Below are positions 35,127 through 44,162 of a DNA stretch of 64,000 nt, piece by piece. The position numbers and the translations under genes were made by a program. How positions within the stretch are numbered: position 1 is the stretch's first letter; every line of letters begins with the position of its first letter. The stretch comes from Hyphomonadaceae bacterium UBA7672 (GTDB taxonomy: Bacteria > Pseudomonadota > Alphaproteobacteria > Caulobacterales > Hyphomonadaceae): assembly GCA_002483135.1 (NCBI GenBank), contig DLHI01000036.1:1-64000 (forward strand). Reading direction: 5' to 3'. Under the pieces are notes generated by a model. It was not told the DNA's origin and did not search any database. It worked only from the letters and a program-made list of their open reading frames with translations.

Positions 35127-35953
35127 CCACCGCAACCGAAGCGTCCACCCTCCAGCTGACTTCTGGGTCGGTGTTCATCGGCGAGGCCCGCCTGCTCGAC
35201 GATGTCAGCATCAGCCTTGTCCCATGCACGGTCACCGGCCTCATCGGGCCGAACGGCGCGGGCAAGTCGACACTGGCGCGGGCCCTTGCACGCCAGCAGC
35301 CGTTGACCTCCGGCGAGTGCAGGCTGGACGGAAAGCCCTACGCTTCGTTCAGCTCGCGCGAATTCTCGCGCCGCATCGCCTACCTGCCCCAGGCCATCCC
35401 AACCACCAGTGGACTGACAGTCGAAGAACTCGTCAGCATAGGTCGGTACCCCTGGCACGGCGCACTGGGAAAGTTCACCGACTCCGATCGCGCGGCCGTA
35501 AAGGAGGCGCTGGCCATCACGAACACCGACATATTCGCTGACCGCCCGACCGACACGCTCTCAGGCGGCGAGCGCCAGCGCTGCTGGATTGCCATGCTCC
35601 TGGCGCAGCAAGCCAACATCCTGCTACTCGATGAGCCCGTCTCCGCGCTCGACATACGCTACCAGATCGAAACAATGAGCCTCGTCCGCCACGTCTCGCG
35701 AATACGGAACGTCGCAATCCTGATCATCCTGCACGACATAAATCTCGCAGCAAGATACTGCGACCATGTCGTCGCGATGAAGGCTGGCCGCATCGCATGG
35801 CAAGGCGCCGCACCGAACCTGATTGATGCACATGTCTTGGAAGCCATCTACGAAACGCCGATGGCCGTCGTATCAACGCTTGAACCCAATCAACGGTTCG
35901 CGTTTGCGAAACTCCCGGGCGATTTGTCGAAACGTGCGAGCCCTGAGGGTTGA
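35123..35953 (+). CDS. FhuC-like ABC transporter ATPase
   Basis: This 276-residue ATPase powers the siderophore permease. Walker A is GPNGAGKST (42-50), the Q-loop is YLPQA, the signature is LSGGERQR (146-153), Walker B is ILLLDEP (166-172) and the H-loop is ILHDINLAARYCD. The start ATG overlaps the permease stop (ATGA). It ends the iron-uptake operon; no clear terminator follows. Confidence 0.93.
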   Translation: MTTATEASTLQLTSGSVFIGEARLLDDVSISLVPCTVTGLIGPNGAGKSTLARALARQQPLTSGECRLDGKPYASFSSREFSRRIAYLPQAIPTTSGLTVEELVSIGRYPWHGALGKFTDSDRAAVKEALAITNTDIFADRPTDTLSGGERQRCWIAMLLAQQANILLLDEPVSALDIRYQIETMSLVRHVSRIRNVAILIILHDINLAARYCDHVVAMKAGRIAWQGAAPNLIDAHVLEAIYETPMAVVSTLEPNQRFAFAKLPGDLSKRASPEG

Positions 35954-36281
35954 AGACAGCGCTTGATTGGCCCCTGTCAGGGTGATCTAAGTCTGACGTT
36001 TGTACATTTCTCGTTCTGGCGCTTTCATCTGTGGATGGCCCCTGAGCTGCAAGAGATAAGTTCGTTGATTTGGATCTGTCGGGTGCGGTCATCGGTCCGG
36101 CCTATTGACTTGACGCTAATGGCTGCTGGCCAGGTCCCGCTTATGCAATCGAGCTCAAGGCTGTGACAGCGCCTCGGGCTGTCCTGCTCTGCGGTCCGCT
36201 TCTCGATCCTCATCAACTCATTGCGCCCTCGCAGGTTGGAGCAGCGGCACTGGCCGCTGCTATCTTGTTCAGACCATCCGG
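35954..36281. other. Gap after the siderophore operon
   Basis: No gene recognised. Frames on both strands are short and shadow-like. It leads directly into IS110 remnant sequence. Confidence 0.4.
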
Positions 36282-36704
36282 CGCGCGATAGGCTTGGCCC
36301 CGGGCCAAGACGCCCCGGGCGATGCCGGGGCGGTCTGCGAGGCGGGCCTGCGCCCGACTAGGCGGTTCGTGGCGATCAAGAGCGAAGAGGCGCAAGCTGA
36401 GGCAGTCGTGTTCCGCACGCGCGATCTATTGGTCCGCCTGCGCACCTAGATCATCAACGCCTTGCGAGGCCATCTTGCCGGATTCGGTTTGGTCGTCGCC
36501 AGTGAAGGCGAGCACGCACCTAGGCTAGTTGCGATTTTAGAAGGTCCCGCTTCACAGGTGCCCAATGCAGCGCTCGTGATCTTGGCTTTAAAGGTGGAGC
36601 AGATGCAGGACCCCGCCAGCAGGGTGACTCAACTCGATAAGGAGATCGCTCGGCGGGCCAAGGAGGATGCCGTTACGCGAAGGCTCACGACCATCCCGAC
36701 ATAG
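36282..36704 (+). pseudogene. IS110-family transposase fragment
   Basis: In one frame the translation reads PGQDAPGDAGAVCEAGLRPT, RRFVAIKSEEAQAEAVVFRT and RDLLVRLRT, then TAG at 36448-36450, then IINALRGHLAGFGLVVASEG and ARRAKEDAVTRRLTTIP. That is the middle of an IS110-type (DEDD) transposase, where TDAxDAEAICEA, RFVPVK, INALRGHLAEFG and RRLMTIPGIG occur. The stop codon, the missing ends and a frameshift after TTIP show decay. Confidence 0.75.
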
Positions 36705-36805
36705 GCCGGGTGCGCTAGCAGCTCCTCGACATCACGCAGACTTAGCTTGAAGCGGAATAGAGCCACGTCACGTGCTGGATGACGGCGGGCGGGAAGCGGT
36801 GCGTT
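36705..36805 (-). pseudogene. IS6-family transposase, N-terminal scrap
   Basis: Read leftward, RFPPAVIQHVTWLY in one frame and FRFKLSLRDVEELLAH in the next form the N-terminal zinc/HTH region of IS6-type transposases (usual text: WLY-RF-LSLRDVEELLAERG). One T is missing between the two frames. Nothing further of the element remains here. It joins the IS110 scrap directly. Confidence 0.65.
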
Positions 36806-36875
36806 TGTTGGCAATTCGCATCTTTGGGGTCGCCCGAAGGCCAATGAGCTCGGACTTGCCCGAGACTGGTTAGCG

Positions 36876-38534
36876 TTAGCCTGACAGCATGGTTGTTGTC
36901 GTTCTAAGCAAAAATCCCTCGTAACCGTTGGCTGCGCTCGCCTTGCACATCTGCAGGTACATCGGCACGCCGCCGGGATAATTGAGTAATTCCCGTGGCT
37001 TGCCGGGAATGTTGGCGCCCATGTACCAGGAGTCAGCCAAGGGAAAGAGCGTCATGGAGCCAACTGCCTCGACATGGTCCTTCCACGTCTGTTCGGCGGT
37101 GGGGGTCGCCTCGAACCGGCTGACGCCCTCGTCGCGCATGTGTTTCAGGAATTCGACCACCCAGTCGCCCTGCAGTTCGGCGCAGGTGGGCCCGTTGCAG
37201 AAGCCCGAGGGGCTCTGGGGGCCGTAGAGGAAAAGCAGGTTGGGGAAGCCGGCGCTCGCCATGCCCAGGTGGGTTCGCGCGCCCTGCGCCCACTTTTCCT
37301 TGAGCGTCAGCCCTTCGACGCCGCGGATGTCGATCTGCGTCAGCCCACCGGTGACCGCATCGAAGCCGGTGGCCAGTACCAAGACGTCGAGGTCGTACTC
37401 GCCGTCAGCCGTCCTTACGCTGTTTGCGGTGATCTCCAGGATGGGGGTGACCTTCAGGTCCACGAGGCGCACGTTGTGCTGGTTGAAGACGTCGTAATAG
37501 GTCTGCTCGAGGGACGGGCGCTTGACCCCAAAGGGGTGCGGCGGCTCCCGTGGCGCGAGCTGCTCCGCCACTTTCGGATCCTGGATGCGCAACTGCACCT
37601 TTTCGCGCCAGAAGTCGTAGGCTGTGCGATTGGCCTCCAGGTTCATCATCACGTCGTAGAAGGTCGAGGCCCAGAAGCTGAAACCACCCGCGGCCCAGCT
37701 CGCCTCATAGATGGCCAGCCGCTCCTCGGGAGAGACCTCGAGCGCAGACTTCCCGCTCGCGTGGAAGTCGAAGCCTCCGAAGCTCTCTCGCCGCCGTGCG
37801 AACCGAGCGGGGTAATCCCGTTTCATTTCGACCTGCGTCGCCTCGTCCAGCGCGCGTTGCTGCATCGCCAGCGCCAGAATCGGCGTGCGCTGGAAGACGG
37901 TAAGCTCAGCGGCCAAGGCCGCGGCTTCCTGCACCACCTGCACGCCGCTGGCGCCCGTGCCGATCACGCCCACGCGCTTGGCGGTCAAGTCCAGGCCGTT
38001 CTGCGGCCACCAGGCGGTGTGGTGCTTGGCACCCTTGAACCGGTCCAGACCCTTGAGGGCGGGAACATAGGGCTTCGCGGCGAACCCCGTGCAGAGCACC
38101 AGGAATCGCGCCTGCAAAGCGCAGCCGTCCTGTGACCTCACGGTCCACTGCTGCTTTCCTTCGTCGAATTCCGCGGCTTCAACGCGGGTGTTGAATCGGA
38201 TGTCGCGGCTCAGATCGAGCTTCTGATCGACGTAACGAAAATAGCGACGAAGCTCGTCCCAAGCCGGGAACCGCTCGGTCCAGGTCCAGTCGCGCCAGAG
38301 GTCCTCGCTGGAGAACTCATACATCGGGACGTGGGTATCGACGCGGGCGCCAGGATAGCAGTTCCAGTACCAAATGCCACCCAGGTCGGCGCCGGCCTCA
38401 AGCAGCCGCACCGAGAACCCCAGCTGGCGCAGGCGATGGAGTTGATAGATACCGGTGAACCCCGCGCCGACCACCAGGATGTCGAACGCCTCGACGGATT
38501 GGGTTTCGGACGTCATCGCGGATTGGGCTGTCAT
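36876..38534 (-). CDS. Flavin-dependent Baeyer-Villiger monooxygenase
   Basis: From ATG 38534 this 552-residue flavoprotein has the FAD-binding GAGFTG (23-28), the NADPH-binding GTGASG (192-197) and between them the BVMO fingerprint FKGAKHHTAWWP (166-177), with the conserved YWNCYPGARVD segment near 56. It belongs to the cyclohexanone/acetone monooxygenase type, which inserts oxygen next to a keto group to make an ester or lactone using O2 and NADPH. It is the last gene of the leftward operon, four bases after the ligase gene. In this setting it could open a ring ketone or cut a side-chain ketone. The ATG at 38516 is an alternative start. Confidence 0.92.
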   Translation of the reverse strand: MTAQSAMTSETQSVEAFDILVVGAGFTGIYQLHRLRQLGFSVRLLEAGADLGGIWYWNCYPGARVDTHVPMYEFSSEDLWRDWTWTERFPAWDELRRYFRYVDQKLDLSRDIRFNTRVEAAEFDEGKQQWTVRSQDGCALQARFLVLCTGFAAKPYVPALKGLDRFKGAKHHTAWWPQNGLDLTAKRVGVIGTGASGVQVVQEAAALAAELTVFQRTPILALAMQQRALDEATQVEMKRDYPARFARRRESFGGFDFHASGKSALEVSPEERLAIYEASWAAGGFSFWASTFYDVMMNLEANRTAYDFWREKVQLRIQDPKVAEQLAPREPPHPFGVKRPSLEQTYYDVFNQHNVRLVDLKVTPILEITANSVRTADGEYDLDVLVLATGFDAVTGGLTQIDIRGVEGLTLKEKWAQGARTHLGMASAGFPNLLFLYGPQSPSGFCNGPTCAELQGDWVVEFLKHMRDEGVSRFEATPTAEQTWKDHVEAVGSMTLFPLADSWYMGANIPGKPRELLNYPGGVPMYLQMCKASAANGYEGFLLRTTTTMLSG

Positions 38535-38538
38535 GACC

Positions 38539-40149
38539 TTACGCCAGTCCCAGGTCGCGCCGCGCGAAATCCGCGACCGTCTTGTAGTCTGCCTTGCCGT
38601 TCGAGGCTCTGAGAGGCACACGGGTCACCAAGATGCGCTTAGGGGTCTTGTAGCCGGCCAGGCTGGCGCGCACGTGGCGGCGCACATCGTCCTCGTCGAA
38701 CGCGGCGCCGCTCGCCACCGCCACCACGCCGGTCACGGCCTGGCCCCATTTGTCGTCCGGTACCCCGACCACCAGCGCGTCCTCGATCGCCGCGTGGGTC
38801 TTCAGCGCCTCTTCAACTTCTTCGGGATACACCTTCTCGCCGGCGGTGTTGATGCAGGCGCTACCGCGCCCCAAGAGCGTCATGGCACCATCGGCCTCTA
38901 CCATGCACCAGTCCCCTGGGATCGAATACCGCTGGCCGCCAATGGTTCGGAAGGTCTTGGCGGTCTTTTCCGGATCCTTGTAGTAGCCCAGAGGAATAGG
39001 GCCGCCGATGGCGATGATCCCGGCCTCACCACTGCCGGGCTCCACAAGGTTCTCGTCCTCGTCGAAAACCTTGCACCGGGGGCCGATCTGGAACGTCGCG
39101 GTCCTGACCTCACCGTCCTTGGTCATGGCGGAGGAGCCGAAGCCGAGCGCCTCTGAAGCGCCGAAGGAATCCATCAGCACGACTTGCGCAACATGGCGCA
39201 ACAGACCGGCCTTGACCTCACGGCTCCACATCACGCCGGACGACACAATCGAGACGAGGCTCGACGTGTCGAAGCGGCCTGGGTTCGCGTCGAGGGCCTG
39301 CAGCATCGGCTTGGCGAAGGCGTCCCCGACGATGGCGATCGATTGCACCTTCCGGCGCGAAACGACCGACCAGAGTTCGTCAGCGTCGAACGAGGGGGTC
39401 TGCAGGGTGACCACGCAGCCGCCGTTCATCATGCATCCGATCGCGGTGATGAGACCAGTTCCGTGCATCATCGGGCAGGCTGGAAGGGTTCGGCTTCCTG
39501 GACCGGCCGCGCGAACGAAGTCGAGATGGGCGTCGAGGGTTTCCGGCGCTGGCCCGAGCCGCCGCACCGCGTCGAGCTGGGCCTCACGCATGTCCTCATG
39601 GCGCCACATGACCCCCTTGGGCAGGCCCGTCGTACCGCCCGTATAGATGAACAGAAGGTCGTCTGGAGACCGCTTGATCCCTAGGGGGGCGCCCTCACCT
39701 GTCGCGGCGAGGTCTTCATATCGCTCCGAGAAGGGCGCCGGCGGATCGTCATCGCCGATCTCAATGAACGTGGCGACCTTGGACAGCCGATCCTTCAGCT
39801 GGAGCACTGTGTCGCGAAACTCGGAGCCATAGATGACGGTCTGCGCATCCGAATCGTCGAAGATGTAGAACACCTCGTCGGGCTTGTAGCGATAGTTGAC
39901 GTTCACGTGCGTCAGCCGGCTTTTGAAGCATGCCGCCAGCGCCTCGCCATACTCCGGGCGGTTGCGCATATAGAACGCCACCTTGTCGCCGGCCTTCGCG
40001 CCGCGAGCCAGGATTGCGCGCGCCAAGTTGTTCGACCGACGCGACGTCTCACCCCAGGTGATCGTCCGATCCCCATGAATGAAAGCCGGTGCGTCCGGCG
40101 GAAGGGCCTTCGGGAGCGCGTCGAGGATGTCGCCGAAATTCCAGGTCAT
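38539..40149 (-). CDS. Fatty-acyl-CoA ligase (AMP-forming)
   Basis: This 536-residue enzyme activates a carboxylic acid to its CoA thioester with ATP. The AMP-binding signature YTGGTTGLPKGVMWRHED and the C-terminal AGEKVYPEEVEEALKTH and RVPLRASNGKADYKTV (catalytic Lys region) are present. The N-terminal MTWNFGDILDAL start resembles FadD19/FadD17-like ligases that act on steroid side chains, although this is only similarity of pattern. ATG 40149 has AGGA nine bases upstream; ATG 40155 is alternative. The gene starts a few bases after the preceding acyl-CoA dehydrogenase. Confidence 0.9.
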   Translation of the reverse strand: MTWNFGDILDALPKALPPDAPAFIHGDRTITWGETSRRSNNLARAILARGAKAGDKVAFYMRNRPEYGEALAACFKSRLTHVNVNYRYKPDEVFYIFDDSDAQTVIYGSEFRDTVLQLKDRLSKVATFIEIGDDDPPAPFSERYEDLAATGEGAPLGIKRSPDDLLFIYTGGTTGLPKGVMWRHEDMREAQLDAVRRLGPAPETLDAHLDFVRAAGPGSRTLPACPMMHGTGLITAIGCMMNGGCVVTLQTPSFDADELWSVVSRRKVQSIAIVGDAFAKPMLQALDANPGRFDTSSLVSIVSSGVMWSREVKAGLLRHVAQVVLMDSFGASEALGFGSSAMTKDGEVRTATFQIGPRCKVFDEDENLVEPGSGEAGIIAIGGPIPLGYYKDPEKTAKTFRTIGGQRYSIPGDWCMVEADGAMTLLGRGSACINTAGEKVYPEEVEEALKTHAAIEDALVVGVPDDKWGQAVTGVVAVASGAAFDEDDVRRHVRASLAGYKTPKRILVTRVPLRASNGKADYKTVADFARRDLGLA

Positions 40150-40160
40150 GGGCATATTTC

Positions 40161-41249
40161 CTAGCCGGCGATCCAGCCCTGTAGGCGGGCAGCCTCATTG
40201 CGCAAGAGTTCTGGTCCGCCGAGCAGCTGCCGATCGAGGCCGATACGCTTGAACCAGTAGTGCAGCCCGGCGAGGTCGGTGAAACCCATGCCCCCGTGCA
40301 CCTCCGTGGAAGTGCGTGCGACGAACCGGCCGACCTCGGAAAGATGTGACTTGGCATGGCACGCCATTAGGGACGCCTCGTCCGGCGCATGGTCGAAGGC
40401 GTGCGCCGCGTACCAAACCAGCGAGCGGCAGGGCTCGAGCGCCGCCGCCATATCGGCGCACATGTGCTTGACCGCCTGGAAGGACCCGATCGGCCGGCCA
40501 AACTGCACGCGCGTACCAGCGTAAGCCACGGCCTGTTCGATCATCGCCGCGCCTGCGCCCAGGATGTCGGCGGCCAGCATGATGCGCCCTGCATCTATGA
40601 TCCGCCTGGTCGTCGCAGCGCCACCAACGGGCAACGGATCGGCCTTGACTCCCGTCAGTCGAAGCTCTCCGACCGACCGGGTCTTGTCGATGGTCGTCAA
40701 CGGGATCTGCGTGAGACCGGCCGCGTCGGCCGCCACTAGGTGCAATGCGGCAGCGTTGTCCGCCACCACGAACAGGGCAGCGTCCGCCGCGTCGAGTACG
40801 AACAGTGCTGTCCCGTCAAGCCACCCGTCCTTGGCGACCACTCCGGAGCCGTCCCGGCGCTCCACGGATTGGCTTACCGCAACGGCCGCGGTCGCTTCCC
40901 CGCTCGCCAGCTTCGGTAACCACGCACGACGTTGGGCGTCCGACCCGCCGAGCATGATCGCCAAGGGCGCCATCACATGGGCGGCCGCGAAATGCGCCGG
41001 CGCGACGCCATGGCCAAGCGCTTCCGCGACGAGTGCGGCCTCCAGCAGGCCCAGGCCAATTCCGCCGAATTCCGCGGGGATGATGACCCCCGGCACGCCG
41101 AGATCCGCCAGGCCCGCCGCGACATCTGGGCAATAGGGCTTAGCGGCGGCAGCGATATCCCGCACATGCCGCAGCGGGGACTGTTCCGCGAGATAGCGGG
41201 TCACGGCGTCCTGCAGCATGCGCTGCTCGCTCGAAAGACCGAACTCCAT
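40161..41249 (-). CDS. Acyl-CoA dehydrogenase, smaller partner
   Basis: This 362-residue flavoprotein has the acyl-CoA dehydrogenase fold: MEFGLSSEQRMLQDAVTRYL start, PAEFGGIGLGLLEAALVAEA, then YAGTRVQFGRPIGSFQAVKH (substrate and FAD contacts) and EVHGGMGFTDLAGLHYWFKR. Its ATG overlaps the stop of the larger dehydrogenase by one base. Such tightly coupled unequal pairs form heterotetramers in steroid side-chain degradation (FadE28/FadE29 type in Mycobacterium). The pair would introduce the alpha,beta double bond in the CoA ester. Heteromer formation is inference. Confidence 0.88.
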   Translation of the reverse strand: MEFGLSSEQRMLQDAVTRYLAEQSPLRHVRDIAAAAKPYCPDVAAGLADLGVPGVIIPAEFGGIGLGLLEAALVAEALGHGVAPAHFAAAHVMAPLAIMLGGSDAQRRAWLPKLASGEATAAVAVSQSVERRDGSGVVAKDGWLDGTALFVLDAADAALFVVADNAAALHLVAADAAGLTQIPLTTIDKTRSVGELRLTGVKADPLPVGGAATTRRIIDAGRIMLAADILGAGAAMIEQAVAYAGTRVQFGRPIGSFQAVKHMCADMAAALEPCRSLVWYAAHAFDHAPDEASLMACHAKSHLSEVGRFVARTSTEVHGGMGFTDLAGLHYWFKRIGLDRQLLGGPELLRNEAARLQGWIAG

Positions 41250-42457
41250 CAGACGCGGCTCCCTTCGTGGGCGAGCTTTGGCTCCCGCGGCATGCCCAGA
41301 CCCCGCTCCGCGATGATATTCTTCTGGATCTGGGCGGTGCCCCCGCCAATGATCAGACCGAGCTGAAACATGTAGGCCTGCTGCCAGGCGCCGTGGGCGC
41401 GCAGATGCGGACTACCGTCGTAGAGCACTCCGAGCTCGCCAAGGGCGTCGATGGCCAATGCCGAAATCTGATGGGCCAGCTCACAGGCCTGTAGCTTGAC
41501 GATCAGCCGCGCGAGCCCTGCGTCGCCGCCGTTCGCCGAGGCGCTAAGGATGCGGAGCCCGTTGAACTTCATAGCCGCGAGTTCCGCCTGCAGGCGCAGC
41601 AGACGATCCCTTAGGATCGGGTTGTCCATGATCCGGCCGTCGCCAGCCGTCTCGTTCCGCATCAACTCCGCCAAGGCAAGGAAGCGGTTCTCGAGCTGAC
41701 CCGGGTCCCCCAGCATTCCGCGTTCGTGCTTGAGGGTGGCATTGGCGACGAACCAGCCCTGCCCGCGCTTTCCCACGATTTGGTACTTAGGGACGCGCAC
41801 GTCGGTGAAGAAGGTCTCGTTAAACTCAGCGTGGCCGGTCATGGTCACCAAGGGTCGAACCTCGATCCCCGGCGTCTTCATCGAAAAGATCAGATAGCTG
41901 ATCCCGTCATGCTTGGCCTTGTCCGGCTCGGTGCGCACGAGGCAGAAGATCATGTCGGCCTCGCGCGCCGTGCTGGTCCAGATCTTCTGACCATTGATGA
42001 CGAAGTCATCGCCATCCTCCGTCGCGCGCGTCTGGAGGCTGGCGAGGTCCGACCCCGACCCAGGTTCGGAATATCCCTGACACCAGATCACTTCGCCGCG
42101 AATGGTCGGCCCGATCCATTGCCGTTTCTGCTCCTCCGTGCCGAGTTCCAGGAGGGTTGGAACCAGCATGGAAATGCCCTGGCTCTGCAGCCCCGGCGGC
42201 ACGCTGGCTCGGGCGAATTCCTCGCCGATGATGCGGGATTTCAGGATGTCAGGCGCGGCCCCATATCCCCCATACTCTTTCGGGATGGTCCGCGCGGCGT
42301 AACCATGGGCGATCAATAGTTTCTGCCAGGCCACAGCCCCTGCGGAGGGTCGCTGCGCCGCCCCGCCGCCCTTGGGCGCAGCATGACGGTGGGTCTCAAG
42401 AAAGACGAGCACTTCGCGCCGGAAGGCCTGATGTTCGGCGCTATAGGTCAGATCCAT
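41249..42457 (-). CDS. Acyl-CoA dehydrogenase, larger partner
   Basis: From ATG 42457 this 402-residue enzyme reads MDLTYSAEHQAFRREVLVFL, AARTIPKEYGGYGAAPDI, QGYSEPGSGSDLASLQTRA (FAD contact) and GGGTAQIQKNIIAERGLGMP at the C-terminus. It has the full acyl-CoA dehydrogenase length, while its neighbour is shorter, consistent with a two-subunit enzyme. The frame is open upstream to 42613 but that part overlaps the DUF35 gene in another frame and has no homology. One base overlaps the next gene. Confidence 0.9.
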   Translation of the reverse strand: MDLTYSAEHQAFRREVLVFLETHRHAAPKGGGAAQRPSAGAVAWQKLLIAHGYAARTIPKEYGGYGAAPDILKSRIIGEEFARASVPPGLQSQGISMLVPTLLELGTEEQKRQWIGPTIRGEVIWCQGYSEPGSGSDLASLQTRATEDGDDFVINGQKIWTSTAREADMIFCLVRTEPDKAKHDGISYLIFSMKTPGIEVRPLVTMTGHAEFNETFFTDVRVPKYQIVGKRGQGWFVANATLKHERGMLGDPGQLENRFLALAELMRNETAGDGRIMDNPILRDRLLRLQAELAAMKFNGLRILSASANGGDAGLARLIVKLQACELAHQISALAIDALGELGVLYDGSPHLRAHGAWQQAYMFQLGLIIGGGTAQIQKNIIAERGLGMPREPKLAHEGSRV

Positions 42458-42503
42458 CGGCCTATCCTTCCAAGAGGGTCCTGGAGCTTGAACGGGTCGC
42501 AAC

Positions 42504-42935
42504 TCATGGCGCCACCTGCTCAGAGGGCTCGAAGCAAGGCAGCCGGAAGCCGTCTCCAAGCTCTCGGAAGAGCAGTTCGACGCGGATGCCCAGTTGCAGC
42601 GCGTTGCGGTCACAGTTCAGCAACCGGCTCGCCATTCGCACGCCTTCGTCGAGTTCCACCAGCGCGGCGACATAGGGGATTTCCGCAGCGAAGGCGGGGT
42701 GAAGCGCCTGATGGGTCACGGTCCAAGAGTAAAGGCTGCCGGTCCCGCGGACAGGCGCCCAAGCGAAATCTGGAGACCCGCACCGCGCGCACATGTAGCG
42801 CGGCAGGAACCGCCACGCGCGGCAGTCCGAACAACGCTGGAAGCGCAGGCGTCCATCCTGGCATTGACGCCAGAAGGCGTCGTCTATGGGATCTTGGGTC
42901 CTGGGAAGCGGCGCGGGAACGGTGGGGGGGTGCAT
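42504..42935 (-). CDS. DUF35 zinc-ribbon/OB-fold protein
   Basis: From ATG 42935 this 143-residue protein has a rubredoxin-like zinc ribbon (C35-x2-C38, C49-x2-C52 in RCSDCRAW...MCARCGS) and an OB-fold (GTGSLYSWTVTHQALHP, YVAALVELDEGVRMASRL). DUF35 proteins bind acyl-CoA and pair with thiolase-like enzymes, as in ChsH2-Ltp2 of steroid degradation. It lies five bases after the thiolase-like gene, so the two are very probably partners. The frame is open to 42986, which would overlap the thiolase gene. Confidence 0.88.
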   Translation of the reverse strand: MHPPTVPAPLPRTQDPIDDAFWRQCQDGRLRFQRCSDCRAWRFLPRYMCARCGSPDFAWAPVRGTGSLYSWTVTHQALHPAFAAEIPYVAALVELDEGVRMASRLLNCDRNALQLGIRVELLFRELGDGFRLPCFEPSEQVAP

Positions 42936-42940
42936 GGGTC

Positions 42941-44107
42941 TCAGGTCCTCAAGATCGCCAGGCTGCCGTCGCCGAGATCGCCCCATCCGGTGACCAAACC
43001 AATTCTGGCGCCTGGCACCTGGCGCGCGCCGGCGTCGCCGCGAAGCTGGCGCACCGCTTCTAGCACGTGGTTGAGGCCCCAGACGTGGGCCTCGCTGAGC
43101 AGACCGCCATGGGTGTTCAGCGGATAGCGACCGCCGAGTTGGATCTGGCCGTCTTTCACAAAATCGTAAATGCCGCCGGGCCCGCTGAAGCCCAGCGCCT
43201 CCAGTTGCAGCAGCACGACATAGGTGAAGCAGTCGTAGACCTGCAGGAAGTCCATGTCGCGGGCGGTGACGCCGGCCATCTCGAAGGCTCGAGGCGCGGC
43301 GTAGGACAGGCCGATTTTGAGCATATCGGGTCGAGATGGAATGTCATCTGCCGGATAGGGGTGGCCCTCGGCGGCGCCGGCGATCAGCACGGGCCGGTGC
43401 GGCATGTCGCGGGCCCGCTCGGCGCTGGTCACTACAACCGCGCAGGCGCCGTCCGTCTCCAGGCAACAATCGTACAGACGGAAGGGCTCGGAGATCCACC
43501 TCGCGCCGAGGTAGGCGTCCATGTCCAGAGGCTGGCCATAGGTCACGGCCCTCGGGTTCAGCTGGGCGTGGGCCCGGCAGGCCAGGGCCACCTCGCCCAT
43601 CGCCTCGTCGGGCACCCCGTAGAGGTGCTTATGGCGCATGGCGATCCAGGAATACATCTGGGCCGGCATAGTGACGCCGTAGGGCATGTAGAAACCCTGG
43701 ATCGTGCGGGTCAGGGTGTTCATGTTCATGGCCCGCTGCGGCGGCCGGCCCTGCTTTGGACGTAGCGCGGAGTAGCCATTCCAGCCCAGCACCACGAGAA
43801 TGTTGTCGGCGACGCCCGCGGCGACGGCTGTCGCAGCGTTCTGCAGGGCCGTGGTGGGGCTGGCTCCGCCCATGTGGACCGTCGAGGCATAGCGGAGGAC
43901 ATCGACACCAAGGTTGGCGGCGAGTTCCTCGGACGTGGTATAGATCGGGGGCGGAACCATGCCATCGATCTGCGAGGCCTTGAGCCCCGCGTCGGCGATG
44001 GCCTTGCGGGCCGCCTCCAGCATCAGGTCCACGGCCGTGCGCTCCGAGCCCCTGACGTACTCGGTCTCGCCAATGCCAACGATGGCGGCCTTGTCGCTAA
44101 AACTCAC
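42941..44107 (-). CDS. Thiolase-like protein (Ltp2/SCP2-type), nucleophilic Cys absent
   Basis: This 388-residue protein has the thiolase fold: AAIVGIGETEYVRGSERTAV at the start, VYDCFTYVVLLQLEALGF and NTHGGLLSEAHVWGLNHVLE near the end. Where thiolases keep the nucleophilic Cys (C-x-S-G-x-x-A) it reads VHMGGASPTTALQNA (residues 77-91), with no Cys. The same loss is known in Ltp2, which works as a retro-aldolase with a DUF35 partner. The DUF35 gene follows five bases later and a MaoC hydratase is in the same island, so a hydration plus aldol-cleavage route is likely. That is inference; a thiolase or scaffold role cannot be excluded. Confidence 0.88.
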   Translation of the reverse strand: MSFSDKAAIVGIGETEYVRGSERTAVDLMLEAARKAIADAGLKASQIDGMVPPPIYTTSEELAANLGVDVLRYASTVHMGGASPTTALQNAATAVAAGVADNILVVLGWNGYSALRPKQGRPPQRAMNMNTLTRTIQGFYMPYGVTMPAQMYSWIAMRHKHLYGVPDEAMGEVALACRAHAQLNPRAVTYGQPLDMDAYLGARWISEPFRLYDCCLETDGACAVVVTSAERARDMPHRPVLIAGAAEGHPYPADDIPSRPDMLKIGLSYAAPRAFEMAGVTARDMDFLQVYDCFTYVVLLQLEALGFSGPGGIYDFVKDGQIQLGGRYPLNTHGGLLSEAHVWGLNHVLEAVRQLRGDAGARQVPGARIGLVTGWGDLGDGSLAILRT

Positions 44108-44162
44108 GGCTCGTCCTGCCTTTCAATCCTCGGCGAAGCTTTACGACCTGAAGGCTGGCGCA

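Noticed and set aside
34385..35458. Leftward frame (357 codons) opposite the FhuB/FhuC genes
   Set aside because: Antisense shadow; Ser/Arg/Ala-rich without domain features.
37074..38135. Long rightward frame (353 codons) opposite the Baeyer-Villiger gene
   Set aside because: Antisense shadow of a high-GC gene; the minus strand has complete FAD, NADPH and BVMO motifs.
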